Below are positions 21,857-34,307 of a DNA stretch of 64,000 nt, one piece after another (position 1 is the first letter of the stretch; every line of letters starts with the position of its first letter). The DNA is from Hygrocybe punicea. Lineage: Eukaryota; Basidiomycota; Agaricomycetes; Agaricales; Hygrophoraceae. The stretch covers positions 6,386,001-6,450,000 of the forward strand of contig OY744465.1 in the NCBI GenBank assembly GCA_963556145.1, written 5' to 3'. The notes below the pieces were generated by a model. That model did no database searches. It was not told where the DNA came from and was given only the letters and a program-made list of their open reading frames with translations. Made by a program: the position numbers and the translations under genes.

Positions 21857-22950
21857 TATGGTGATTTGGTGGACATGTTCAGTGCATGTAAGTAAACCGG
21901 TGTGACCGGATATATGACACCGAACACATCGAACATGTTCAGTGTGTTCTGTGGACATGTTCGGTGCATGTCAGTAAACTAGTATGACCAGATATATGAC
22001 ACCGAACACATCGAACATGTTCAGTGTGTTCTGTGGACATGTTCAGTGCATGTCAGTAAACTAGTATGACCAGATATACGACACCGAACACATCGAACAT
22101 GTTCGGTGTGTTTGGTGGACATGTTCGGTGCATGTCAGTAAACTAGAATGACCAGATATACGACACCGAACACATCGAACATGTTCGGTGTGTTCGGTGA
22201 AGATGTTCGGTGCATGTCAGTAAACTGGTATGACCAGATATACTACACCGAACACATCGAACATGTTCGGTGTGTTTGGTGGACATGTTCGGTGCATGTC
22301 AGTAAACTAGAATGACCAGATATACGACACCGAACACATCGAACATGTTCGGTGTGTTCGGTGGACATGTTTGGTGCAGGTCAGTAAACTGATATACTAC
22401 ACCGAACACATCGAACATGTTTGGTGTGTTCGGTGAAGATGTTCGGTGTGTTTGGTGGACATGTTCAGTGCATGTCAGTAAACTAGTATGACAAGATATA
22501 TGGCACCAAACACATTGAACATGTTCGGTGTGTTTGGTGGACATGTTCGGTGTGTTTGGTGGACATGTTCGGTGCAGGTCAGTAAACTGGTATGACCAGA
22601 TATACTACACCGAACACATCGAACATGTTCGGTGTGTGCAGTGAAGATGTTCGGTGCATGTCAGTAAACTGGTATGACCAGATATACGACACCGAACACA
22701 TCGAACATGTTCGGTGGACATGTTCGGTGCATGTCAGTACACTGGTATAACCAGATATACCACACTGAACACATCGAACATATTGAACCAGTGTGTTCGG
22801 TTGACATGTTCAGTGGATGTTGGTAAGCCAATATGACTAGGTATACTGCACGAAACACATCCGGTGTGTTTGGTGTACATGTTTGGTGGATGTCCATCGA
22901 CCGGTATGACTAGGTATACTACACCGAACACATCCACCAAACACACCAAA
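21857..22950. repeat. 82-bp palindromic tandem array (array 1)
   Basis: About 12 units. The start of the CCGAACACATCGAAC motif recurs at 21919, 22001, 22083, 22165, 22247 and 22329, exactly 82 bases apart; later units are shortened or degenerate. Each unit contains the perfect palindrome CGAACATGTTCG inside a longer near-palindrome flanked by CCGAACAC and GTGTTCGG. Confidence 0.85.
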
Positions 22951-25900
22951 GATGCCGCAGCCTGCATGTGGGGCATTCCCCTTGCACAAATAGTCATATG
23001 AACAACGTATTCGATGTATCTGTTGTGTAGCTACATGTACAATGTGTACTAGAATTAATATTAATGCAAGCATTGACTACTTGTCGAACAGGTCCAAAGT
23101 GTTCGGTATGTTCGGTAAGGTGTTCGGTTGATGTCCCAGCCTTCATCTGTGGCATTTCCCTTGCACAAATAGTTGTATGAACAAAGTATTCGGTGTATCT
23201 GTAGTGTAGCTACCAGTACAATGTGTATTAGAATTAATATTAATGCAATCATTGACTACTTGCAAAGTGTTCGGTATGTTCGGTAAGGTGTTCGGTTCAT
23301 GTCCCAGCCTTCATCTGTGGCATTTCCCTTGCACAAATTGTTGTGCAAACAACGTATTCGGTGTATCTGTAGTGTAGCTACCAGTACAATGTGTATTAGA
23401 ATTAATATTAATGCAATCATTGACTACTTGCAAAGTGTTCGGTATGTTCGGTAAGGTGTTCGGTTCATGTCCCAGCCTTCATCTGTGGCATTTCCCTTGC
23501 ACAAATTGTTGTATGAACAATGTATTCGATGTATCTGTTGTGTAGCTACATGTACAATGTGTACTAGAATTAATATTAATGCAAGCATTGACTACTTGTC
23601 GAACAGGTCCAAAGTGTTCGGTATGTTCGGTAAGGTGTTCGGTTGATGTCCCAGCCTTCATCTGTGGCATTTCCCTTGCACAAATTGTTGTGCGAACAAC
23701 GTATTCGGTGTATCTGTAGTGTAGCTACCAGTACAATGTGTATTAGAATTAATATTAATGCAATCATTGACTACTTGCAAAGTGTTCGGTATGTTCGGTA
23801 AGGTGTTCGGTTGATGTCCCAGCCTTCATCTGTGGCATTTCCCTTGCACAAATAGTTGTGCGAACAAAGTATTAGGTGTATCTGTAGTGTAGCTACCAGT
23901 ACAATGTGTATTAGAATTAATATTAATGCAATCATTGACTACTTGCAAAGTGTTCGGTATGTTCGGTAAGGTGTTCGGTTCATGTCCCAGCCTTCATCTG
24001 TGGCATTTCCTTTGCACAAATTGTTGTATGAACAACGTATTCGATGTATCTGTTGTGTAGCTACATGTACAATGTGTACTAGAATTAATATTAATGCAAG
24101 CATTGACTACTTGTCGAACAGGTCCAAAGTGTTCGGTATGTTCGGTAAGGTGTTCGGTTCATGTCCCAGCCTTCATCTGTGGCATTTCCCTTGCACAAAT
24201 AGTTGTATGAACAAAGTATTCGGTGTATCTGTAGTGTAGCTACCAGTACAATGTGTATTAGAATTAATATTAATGCAATCATTGACTACTTGCAAAGTGT
24301 TCGGTATGTTCGGTAAGGTGTTCGGTTCATGTCCCAGCCTTCATCTGTGGCATTTCCCTTGCACAAATTGTTGTATGAACAATGTATTCGATGTATCTGT
24401 TGTGTAGCTACATGTACAATGTGTACTAGAATTAATATTAATGCAAGCATTGACTACTTGTCGAACAGGTCCAAAGTGTTCGGTATGTTCGGTAAGGTGT
24501 TCGGTTGATGTCCCAGCCTTCATCTGTGGCATTTCCCTTGCACAAATTGTTGTGCAAACAACGTATTCGGTGTATCTGTAGTGTAGCTACCAGTACAATG
24601 TGTATTAGAATTAATATTAATGCAATCATTGACTACTTGCAAAGTGTTCGGTATGTTCGGTAAGGTGTTCGGTTGATGTCCCAGCCTTCATCTGTGGCAT
24701 TTCCCTTGCACAAATAGTTGTATGAACAAAGTATTCGGTGTATCTGTAGTGTAGCTACCAGTACAATGTGTATTAGAATTAATATTAATGCAATCATTGA
24801 CTACTTGCAAAGTGTTCGGTATGTTCGGTAAGGTGTTCGGTTCATGTCCCAGCCTTCATCTGTGGCATTTCCCTTGCACAAATTGTTGTATGAACAATGT
24901 ATTCGATGTATCTGTTGTGTAGCTACATGTACAATGTGTACTAGAATTAATATTAATGCAAGCATTGACTACTTGTCGAACAGGTCCAAAGTGTTCGGTA
25001 TGTTCGGTAAGGTGTTCGGTTGATGTCCCAGCCTTCATCTGTGGCATTTCCCTTGCACAAATTGTTGTGCGAACAACGTATTCGGTGTATCTGTAGTGTA
25101 GCTACCAGTACAATGTGTATTAGAATTAATATTAATGCAATCATTGACTACTTGCAAAGTGTTCGGTATGTTCGGTAAGGTGTTCGGTTCATGTCCCAGC
25201 CTTCATCTGTGGCATTTCCCTTGCACAAATTGTTGTGCGAACAACGTATTCGGTGTATCTGTAGTGTAGCTACCAGTACAATGTGTATTAGAATTAATAT
25301 TAATGCAATCATTGACTACTTGCAAAGTGTTCGGTATGTTCGGTAAGGTGTTCGGTTGATGTCCCAGCCTTCATCTGTGGCATTTCCCTTGCACAAATAG
25401 TTGTGCGAACAAAGTATTAGGTGTATCTGTAGTGTAGCTACCAGTACAATGTGTATTAGAATTAATATTAATGCAATCATTGACTACTTGCAAAGTGTTC
25501 GGTATGTTCGGTAAGGTGTTCGGTTCATGTCCCAGCCTTCATCTGTGGCATTTCCTTTGCACAAATTGTTGTATGAACAACGTATTCGATGTATCTGTTG
25601 TGTAGCTACATGTACAATGTGTACTAGAATTAATATTAATGCAAGCATTGACTACTTGTCGAACAGGTCCAAAGTGTTCGGTATGTTCGGTAAGGTGTTC
25701 GGTTCATGTCCCAGCCTTCATCTGTGGCATTTCCCTTGCACAAATAGTTGTATGAACAAAGTATTCGGTGTATCTGTAGTGTAGCTACCAGTACAATGTG
25801 TATTAGAATTAATATTAATGCAATCATTGACTACTTGCAAAGTGTTCGGTATGTTCGGTAAGGTGTTCGGTTCATGTCCCAGCCTTCATCTGTGGCATTT

Positions 25901-27770
25901 CCCTTGCACAAATTGTTGTATGAACAATGTATTCGATGTATCTGTTGTGTAGCTACATGTACAATGTGTACTAGAATTAATATTAATGCAAGCATTGACT
26001 ACTTGTCGAACAGGTCCAAAGTGTTCGGTATGTTCGGTAAGGTGTTCGGTTGATGTCCCAGCCTTCATCTGTGGCATTTCCCTTGCACAAATTGTTGTGC
26101 AAACAACGTATTCGGTGTATCTGTAGTGTAGCTACCAGTACAATGTGTATTAGAATTAATATTAATGCAATCATTGACTACTTGCAAAGTGTTCGGTATG
26201 TTCGGTAAGGTGTTCGGTTGATGTCCCAGCCTTCATCTGTGGCATTTCCCTTGCACAAATAGTTGTATGAACAAAGTATTCGGTGTATCTGTAGTGTAGC
26301 TACCAGTACAATGTGTATTAGAATTAATATTAATGCAATCATTGACTACTTGCAAAGTGTTCGGTATGTTCGGTAAGGTGTTCGGTTCATGTCCCAGCCT
26401 TCATCTGTGGCATTTCCTTTGCACAAATTGTTGTATGAACAACGTATTCGATGTATCTGTTGTGTAGCTACATGTACAATGTGTACTAGAATTAATATTA
26501 ATGCAAGCATTGACTACTTGTCGAACAGGTCCAAAGTGTTCGGTATGTTCGGTAAGGTGTTCGGTTGATGTCCCAGCCTTCATCTGTGGCATTTCCCTTG
26601 CACAAATTGTTGTGCGAACAACGTATTCGGTGTATCTGTAGTGTAGCTACCAGTACAATGTGTATTAGAATTAATATTAATGCAATCATTGACTACTTGC
26701 AAAGTGTTCGGTATGTTCGGTAAGGTGTTCGGTTCATGTCCCAGCCTTCATCTGTGGCATTTCCCTTGCACAAATTGTTGTGCAAACAACGTATTCGGTG
26801 TATCTGTAGTGTAGCTACCAGTACAATGTGTATTAGAATTAATATTAATGCAATCATTGACTACTTGCAAAGTGTTCGGTATGTTCGGTAAGGTGTTCGG
26901 TTCATGTCCCAGCCTTCATCTGTGGCATTTCCCTTGCACAAATTGTTGTGCAAACAACGTATTCGGTGTATCTGTAGTGTAGCTACCAGTACAATGTGTA
27001 TTAGAATTAATATTAATGCAATCATTGACTACTTGCAAAGTGTTCGGTATGTTCGGTAAGGTGTTCGGTTCATGTCCCAGCCTTCATCTGTGGCATTTCC
27101 CTTGCACAAATAGTTGTATGAACAAAGTATTCGGTGTATCTGTAGTGTAGCTACCAGTACAATGTGTATTAGAATTAATATTAATGCAATCATTGACTAC
27201 TTGCAAAGTGTTCGGTATGTTCGGTAAGGTGTTCGGTTGATGTCCCAGCCTTCATCTGTGGCATTTCCCTTGCACAAATTGTTGTGCGAACAACGTATTC
27301 GGTGTATCTGTAGTGTAGCTACCAGTACAATGTGTATTAGAATTAATATTAATGCAATCATTGACTACTTGCAAAGTGTTCGGTATGTTCGGTAAGGTGT
27401 TCGGTTGATGTCCCAGCCTTCATCTGTGGCATTTCCCTTGCACAAATAGTTGTACGAACAAAGTATTCGGTGTATCTGTAGTGTAGCTACCAGTACAATG
27501 TGTATTAGAATTAATATTAATGCAATCATTGACTACTTGCAAAGTGTTCGGTATGTTCGGTAAGGTGTTCGGTTCATGTCCCAGCCTTCATCTGTGGCAT
27601 TTCCCTTGCACAAATAGTTGTACGAACAAAGTATTCGGTGTATCTGTTGTGTAGCTACATGTACAATGTGTATTAGAATTAATATTAATGCAATCATTGA
27701 CTACTCGTTGAAGAGGTCGAAAGTGTTCAGTCAGTGTTCAGTAGATGTCCCAGCCTTTTTCTGATGCATT
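22951..27770. repeat. 168/179-bp satellite with higher-order structure (array 2)
   Basis: About 28 monomers of two kinds, 168 bp and 179 bp; the longer kind has an extra 11 bases (TCGAACAGGTC type) after GACTACTTG. The anchor CCCAGCCTTCAT recurs at 23303, 23471, 23650 and 23818. A block of nine monomers (6 x 168 + 3 x 179 = 1545) is repeated: landmarks near 23982, 24091, 24341, 24438 and 24856 all recur exactly 1545 bases later. Each monomer carries the palindromes ATTAATATTAAT and TGTAGCTACA. Short open frames in it are repeat artefacts. Confidence 0.9.
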
Positions 27771-27824
27771 CCCCTTCCACCCACAATTGTACACACATTA
27801 TATCAGATGTGTCTGTGTTGCAGT

Positions 27825-28197
27825 CACTGGATGCAAGCCATAATATTTCTAATAAAAATATCTTGAAATTGCCTAAAAATTAATCCATATTATTTTAACA
27901 TGTCATTTGCAGAGAACATTTACATATTTAGTGCATATTTTTTGTACATTCCTGAGATAGGTATCATAAAGATATGATAAACATTACAAGAAAACCAAGA
28001 TGTTTAAAGACTATGAAATTGTATTTCTTTTAAGATAGCACTCAAGATACTTTTATGATCACTTCCTTCAAAACGAACTGACATTATTTAGAAGGTTTTT
28101 AAATCTTTTCTCAAAATGTTGTATTAAAGTAACATGGATTAATTTCCAGATAACTTCAAGATATTTTGAGTTGAAATACTATGGCTTGCATCCAGTG
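27825..28197. mobile_element. CACTA-like MITE
   Basis: A 373-bp non-coding AT-rich element with long imperfect inverted ends starting CACTGGATGCAAGCCATA (27825) and ending with the reverse complement TATGGCTTGCATCCAGTG (28197). It is flanked by AGT on both sides (27822-27824 and 28198-28200). A CACTG start plus a 3-bp target duplication fits the CACTA/EnSpm superfamily. Inner similarity extends the arms to about 70 bases with gaps. Confidence 0.75.
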
Positions 28198-28200
28198 AGT

Positions 28201-29149
28201 CATATATAATATGCACATTGAAATCGTTTCCAATGCAAGCAGTGATTTCTTGTCAAAGAGGTATAATACAATGTTCCACCTTCAACCCTCGGCAATCCCA
28301 TTGTAGACATAATAGTATGACCTGTATATTGGATGGGTCTGTACAAGTGCTACATATCCTTGCAATGCACCTCATACTTAATACATTATCAATACTGGTA
28401 AAACAGGCTGAATGGATTTCAGTAAATCATTGGGCCAGTGTCCCAGACACAGTATGCAGCATTGCAGTGCAACAGACACTGTCTGTTCCATAAATTCCAT
28501 TCATGCATATCACACCTATCTTCATCATGTGTGCTGGAATTGGTTCAGGTGTTCAACACTGATCAAACTGTTACACAAGAACATTGTGTCACCAACTTCA
28601 CAGCTTCATGAATCGGAAGCATTGCTAGTGCACAAGCTGAACCAGTCATCTTGTTGATTCTGGTATCATCAAACCCAGTGATCTTATCAAAGTGGTTCCA
28701 ATACAAGTGCAGTTGGTGTCATTGTACATGTGTTTATTTCTACCATACTCACAGGAGGTCATTCTTGACCCGACAAATAATTCAGATACTTAGAGTTTCT
28801 GGATATACTTACTATGTATTCTGTAAAACTTTCACAGAGTAACTATGACTACTGATAGAGTAGTAAATTAGTTGTATATATGCCAGCATGAACACTGCAA
28901 ACTTCATATGAAAGATGCCAATTTGGGATCTGATATTGCATTATGACAAATTGGAAGGAACAGGGTATAATCAATTATGAAAGCTATATCATTGTAGTAT
29001 GGTATCTGAATGGTATCTGAATGGCATCAGTATGTAATAATAAAGAAAATATTAATAACTTTGCAAATATTGATTATCATAGCAGCATCATAATACTGTA
29101 TGATTTGTATCCACTTATTCTCTCATTACTAAAAAGGGACGAGTAACCT
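28201..29149. other. Unique AT-rich interior of Helitron E
   Basis: No gene, repeat array or RNA gene recognised. Near the end (29135-29147) GGGACGAGTAACC mirrors the 5' terminus TTACGAGTCCC of E with a 2-base difference, a subterminal inverted repeat. Confidence 0.45.
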
Positions 29150-29167
29150 GCCATGCAAAGCAATGGC
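29150..29167 (+). repeat. 3' terminal hairpin of Helitron E
   Basis: GCCATGCAAAGCAATGGC forms a 5-bp stem with an 8-base loop, 14 bases before the CTAG terminus at 29178-29181. This is the classic Helitron 3' stop-signal arrangement. Confidence 0.8.
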
Positions 29168-29181
29168 CCACACCCCACTAG

Positions 29182-32100
29182 TCTTCTTCATATTAAGGGC
29201 TCCAGTTTCAGGGTCCACCTCAGTCTGACAGAATATAGAACGAGGAAATCGTGCTTTACAGTTCCCCCACTTATTATCCATGCATCCAACATATGGACGT
29301 GATTTATTCTGAGAACCATCTTTGTTTCTATTGGTAGAACAGTGGTGTATATTTGATTTGGCCAAAATGTCATCAAACACTGACTTAAACTTATCTTCCC
29401 ACAAGCTCAAAGCTATACACTTGTGACATTTGCCACACATTTTTGAGCAAGGGTTGGGTGGTGTTTCTGGCAAAGTTTGTGTTGGATCCAAATAATCTGG
29501 AGAATGAGAAGCTTTATCAATATTTTTCAACACTTCATCCTGTGTTCCAGTAAGAAATTCACCAACATGTGTGCTTTCCAGATATTCAACAATTTCTTTC
29601 TGGAATTTTGAAGAGGGGTCCAATATTCATTTTCTTATCTCTTGTGGTGTTAGACATCCACGAATCCAAATCAACATATGAAGATGCAATGTGAGGTGAC
29701 CTTGTTGTTCAACTGTACCATAATAAGCTGAGGTTTCACCATATATTCCAGGATGGTCTGTATCTACACCTAAAACATGCTTTATGAAAAGCTTAACCAT
29801 GAAATGAAAAAACCTTGCACCTGCAACTGGATTATTGGCAATGAGGCACATTCGCTCATCACTTGACCTAAGTTTTGGATCAAATCTCTCCTTTGTATCA
29901 GCAAAATACAAGCAAATTGGATGTTTAATATCAGCTGGAGATAAAGTGATATACCATAAGGGTGCACCAGAGTGTGCAATCAAAGACCAAATTTCATTCC
30001 TCATGAACTTCTTGCTTGTTATAGATCCACTCACCTTAGCTGCTACATGATCCAGGTCTCGGACAACCTGGTAACAATTCTTTTCCTCTTGGCTAACTGG
30101 TTTTACAATTTCTCCTTCTGACAACCGCTTTGCTAATGAAGACAGAACATTTTGATCAACTCTCAATAAACGGGTAGTTATTTCATTGAATTTTGACTTG
30201 TCTGCAAGTAAAAATCCACCTGTTGTGCCAGCCTTTACTTGAGCATGACTAAAGGCAACAAATGGAAAGTATATATCTGTCTGAAATCGTTTATTATGAT
30301 ACATCAGTAGATGTCACTTGTGCTCAGCATCAGACAATGATGTGGTGCCTATACCACCCATTCCATATGGAAATAACCAAGGGAACATCTGTGGATATAG
30401 ATCTGGGTTCTTGTAAATAGACTCACTTGTGGCAGAATGACCAATAGCCAACACTTTACCACCACTATTAAGGTGTCTGAGTGCAATCCCTTTGAGAGAA
30501 TTAATTGTGTTAGTGTCAAGATGTTCACCAGTCAGTCCATGAACAACAAAAGGACAGTCACCATGTTCAGTTCCATCTTCATGTTCATTATCAAATACAC
30601 TTGTTCCTTCTGACACTTTATTTGTCTCTCTATGACGATATTCAACTGAAACAGGTGGACTATTCTCAGGATATTTTGCAAGATTATTGTAAGATATATC
30701 CAAATCACTATAATCAGCATGATTGAGTTTCAGCCATTCAAGTGCTCTTGCAACATGATTCCTATGCACTAACAGAGGTGTTTGTTCAAAGTCCTTTTTA
30801 GTTGGCTTGCAAGTCCCAGTGAATAAAATGGCCAAGATTTCATCAAGTTCATCAACTGGGGGTGGTAGTATGTGGTATACTTTTGGTATTGGAGACTGAA
30901 ATGCAACAACATGTGATATCATCTTTCTCAAACCTGAAGCCACTCGCACAAAACAACAGTTGTGACGAATGTGAGCCACAAGTAGTTTTTCAACAAAGCG
31001 AAGTTCAGCAAGTTCTTTTGGGACACAGCCAAGCCAGAGTCCTCTTGCTAGAGCAAGTTGAGGAACCTTTCCTTTCCTGATGCAGCTTCGACACTTACCA
31101 CATATTTTGTCACATTGATAGTCCAGAACTGGACCTTTAAATTCTTTTATCTTTTCCACAGATTGCTTTCGTTCAACCCTTGTCACACCTGGAGCTTCCA
31201 GAATATTGAGCATGCCTTTTACACTTTTCAAGCGGCTTAAATTGTTCAAAGGCACTAACTCTCCACACACAGCACATCCTGATTCCTCAAAGGAGTTGGG
31301 CATAGAGTCAATGCAAAAATTCAACAACACTTTATGTGACAATTGTGAGGACAAAGGAGGTGGAGGAAATGGCCACTGGTCTGTATTAATATCTTGCTGA
31401 TCAGGTAACTTAACAGGCTTGAGCTTTCGCTTGTGGTCTTTCATTCTCTGACTTATGGCAACAGAGAATACACTGACAAATGAATTACAACTTACACAGT
31501 CATGGATTTCAAAATAAGAATTCAGATTTTTCTTGGACACATGTGAGCCAATAGAAATATTGTGAAGGTGGGCAATTTTGTGCACCATTCTAACAGGAAT
31601 GTGTGGAATAAGGTCACGTAATGGGATATTTGTATGTACAAAGTTTTGTTGAGTTGGGTAGGCCTCTAGACCCAAATCATCAACATGATCAACAAAAAGG
31701 AAAACAGAACCAGAATCATGAGCCTTGTCACTTTTTTTTAGAAAAGGCAATATTGCATCTGAGGGAAATAGATATGGTCTACCCCCTCCAACATGTCTTG
31801 TATCAGTAGATTTGTTGTTTGAATCAATGGGCAGTGAATTAATGGGATTATAATGTTGATAAACAGCTTGAGAGTGTCTGTGATTGACATGTGGCTGATA
31901 CAAATGAAAATGTTGTTGGATGCCTTCAGAAATTGACAGCCTCTGAGAGCAAGACAACAGATCACATACAAGAAATAACCAGCCTAGATTAAGGCCCACT
32001 GGAAGTTGATAGCCAACATTATGGAAACCTATTAATGCAGAGGGGTGAAGAACATGTCCATGCACATATTTACGCAGCACAGAGATTCTCAGTGGTAAAT

Positions 32101-32740
32101 GAGACTGTGCAAGCATTACACGAAAATTGTGGCGGAGCATTAGATTACACTGCATAATGAGGGATAGAGTGTGACATATAGCCACAATGTTCTCCTTAGG
32201 TATGGTATAAATCTGGATTGACCAATAGTATAGGTTCATATAGAAATAGTGCAACATAGAAACCCATGACATTTCAATAACAGGCAGGGCAGCAATGTCA
32301 CAACAAGCATCATCACTTGCTTTGTGAAACTCACATTTGTCCTGTGACTGGGGACATTGATTCTCATGGACAGCAATGGTGCAATGAACAGTCCACCTTG
32401 CTAAAGAGAACAAATATAAATTTGACAAGGTAAACTTGTGATTGACAGTAGACATGTAGATGACAGGTGACATGCAGGTGACAGTTGACATGTGGACGAC
32501 AGTGGACATGCAAAATGACAGACACCCACAAGGAGTAAACGACATGTGCACCAAGCACAGAAACATTGGGTAGGGAGAATTGGGGGACAAAGGAAGAATG
32601 TGTGAAGAGGTGGCAGCAGGAATGGGTGGAAGGGTAAAGAAAATGTGCATATGACATAAGAACACAGGACAAGAGAAGACCGACGTATGACATAGAGATT
32701 GGGAATATCGCATCGGAGAGGCTGTGACAGAAGCTGACAC
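29182..32740 (-). pseudogene. Helitron B Rep gene, N-terminal and HUH region (broken)
   Basis: Homologous to 51340-54890 of copy C. From the N-terminus: repeated MSTV units; a Cys-rich domain like DUF6570 (ESGCAVCGELVPLNNLSRLK, CDKICGKCRSCIRKG, around 31070-31300); the start of the Helitron-like Rep domain (FPWLFPYGMGG); and the HUH motif LTLHLHMLIW (about 29655-29690). In-frame stops interrupt it at 30314-30316 (after SDAEHK, where C has R) and 29627-29629 (after PQEIRK, where C has R). It then stops abruptly at the insertion of Helitron E. The transposase is therefore inactive in this copy. Confidence 0.9.
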
Positions 32741-32749
32741 CTAAAACAC

Positions 32750-33474
32750 CAATGAGAAAAAAATTAATAAGAGACGAGAGACCATGCTCACCTTTGGGAT
32801 GCGGTCTATTTGTAATGAAGACATATTTGCGCTGTAGACGATTAATAAAGTTGACAATATTCCGAAAGGAGATACCTACGCAGTCAAGGTTCCAAGGGGA
32901 CAAGAGATTTTTTTGCATATGCAGTGATACAGCCTCTGAGAGGAAGTGACAGATCTCACCATCTAGAATCCATGTAAGAAGTGAGGAATTCAAAAGACAA
33001 TCAGCGTGACCACACACCTTGGGATGATGCTTGACTCGCCGTGAATGAGTAATTACACTGTAGATTAATGGTAAACCCAACACAATGAACCCACAAAAGA
33101 AATTCACCTGTTGAGCCAGACAAGCTCTACGGCTTCCGGCATGTCAGCGGTGGTACCACTAGTAGGGTTGGGGAAGCATTCGGAAGGAATTGGTGGCAAG
33201 ATGCTTGCTACCAGTGGGCTATTTAAAGCAATACGTGATGGCACTTGCTCAGAATATGCAGTTGACAATCTGAAGATGCCAGGGAAAATCCTTCGAGGCC
33301 AACACGAAGAAGGTCAAGGCGATGAAAAAATAAAGTCGAAAAAAAGTGAACATACGTAGCAAAATATCCACAAGTGAGCCATGCCCCGACCAGCATAGAA
33401 GCCAATGTCATCTTTAACAAGGCGCAGAATAATATAGGGAGTAGAATCACCCAAAGGTAACGAAGTGTGCGCAT
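32750..33474 (-). CDS. Small hydrophobic-N-terminus gene of Helitron B (exon model tentative)
   Basis: A minus-strand exon starting at ATG 33474 encodes MRTLRYLWVILLPILFCALL, a hydrophobic N-terminus. It aligns with MRAFQYLLIFLLSIVVHLLS of copy C and MQAFQYLLIFLLSIAVHLFS of copy A, and is likewise followed by a GT intron after about 40 codons. Further exon-like pieces include SILPPIPSECFPNPTSGTTA (about 33130-33190) and an intron ending in TACATGGATTCTAG, similar to an intron end in copy C. It is strongly diverged from A and C apart from architecture. The function is unknown; the coding end is not resolved. Confidence 0.4.
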
Positions 33475-34307
33475 TTTCTTACGAGGTTTGAGAGTGTCGC
33501 AAAGTCCAGTTGTTTGTCCCACGGTATCCAAAATAATTTGATAACGTTAGAATCACCCACAATTACATGTTCGACAACCGTGACAGAGCTCAGAGATCTC
33601 CCTCAAGAGCCTTTTGCTTTGACAGGAAGGCAACGTATCTCAAGGTAAAGTCTTCTATACCTTTGCATTGCCCATTCAATCGGATTTCCAGAATTAGGCT
33701 CACAAAATACAATGCCGGAGGAATCATACATCATCAACCATACCCACACCAATGATTACAACAACGCCATCAACCCCCGATGACGAGGAGGATGTTAATG
33801 ATGAATACATACATGACACCAGCAATGCCAGCAAAGTGATACATCGACGGACAACCTCCCAGGGACGATGACAAGAACACGGAAACAGCACAGCAACGCA
33901 GACAGGGCTTCTTCCCCCGAGCCATACTCCCTCCTTGCCACATTGTGTCATTGCCTCAACATGTCCTTCATGCTCATGAGGGGAGACAGGTGGGTTCTGG
34001 GCCGCGATCGCTGCCGGATGCGCAGTTACCAAGAGCACCGGTGGTTACTGTGAAAAACTGTGACCCGGAACCCGTGAGTCAACGGGACGCACAGGTAGGT
34101 GCTGTTGGGTATTGGGCTCCAGTTTCTTTTTTGCATGTTTTTCTCTTTTTACTACCGGCAAAACTTAGCAATGACGAACTAGCAACAAACAACAATAGCA
34201 AGCTCCACGGCAACTTCTCAATAATGACAACGACGACAGCACAAACACTCGCACTCAAAATCAATGGGTGATGGATGAGGGTGTAGGTAAATGGAGGCAA
34301 GTTGGGC
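33475..34307. other. Helitron B interior without recognised gene
   Basis: No supported coding region. Open frames here are low in complexity (Ser/Val-rich antisense frames) and have no match in the equivalent position of copy A or C. Confidence 0.35.

Larger units (their letters stand above)
21358..29181 (+). mobile_element. Non-coding Helitron E carrying satellite arrays
   Basis: A 7.8-kb insertion in the Rep gene of Helitron B. Removing it restores the codons for NMKKTEP, matching NMKKAEP in copy C, with no target duplication. The 5' end reads TTACGAGTCCCTATAAGGGA and folds into a hairpin. The 3' end has the family hairpin (29150-29167) and ends CACTAG before T. The first ten bases differ from the TTCCGAGTCC of A-C at one position. 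It has no credible gene; instead it holds an 82-bp array, a 168/179-bp satellite and a MITE. It is probably mobilised in trans by proteins of the giant elements. Left interior 21383-21856 is unique sequence. Confidence 0.8.

Noticed and set aside
21857..22950. GAACATGTTC palindromes matching p53 half-site or steroid-receptor site patterns
   Set aside because: Fungi lack these factors; the match follows from the palindrome itself.
23061..26689. Many identical open frames of about 63-85 codons in the satellite
   Set aside because: They repeat with the monomer period and exist because the satellite lacks stops in one frame; no gene signals.
22951..27770. CRISPR-like regular repeat array
   Set aside because: Repeats are directly adjacent 168/179-bp monomers with no unique spacers, in a fungal genome; this is satellite DNA.
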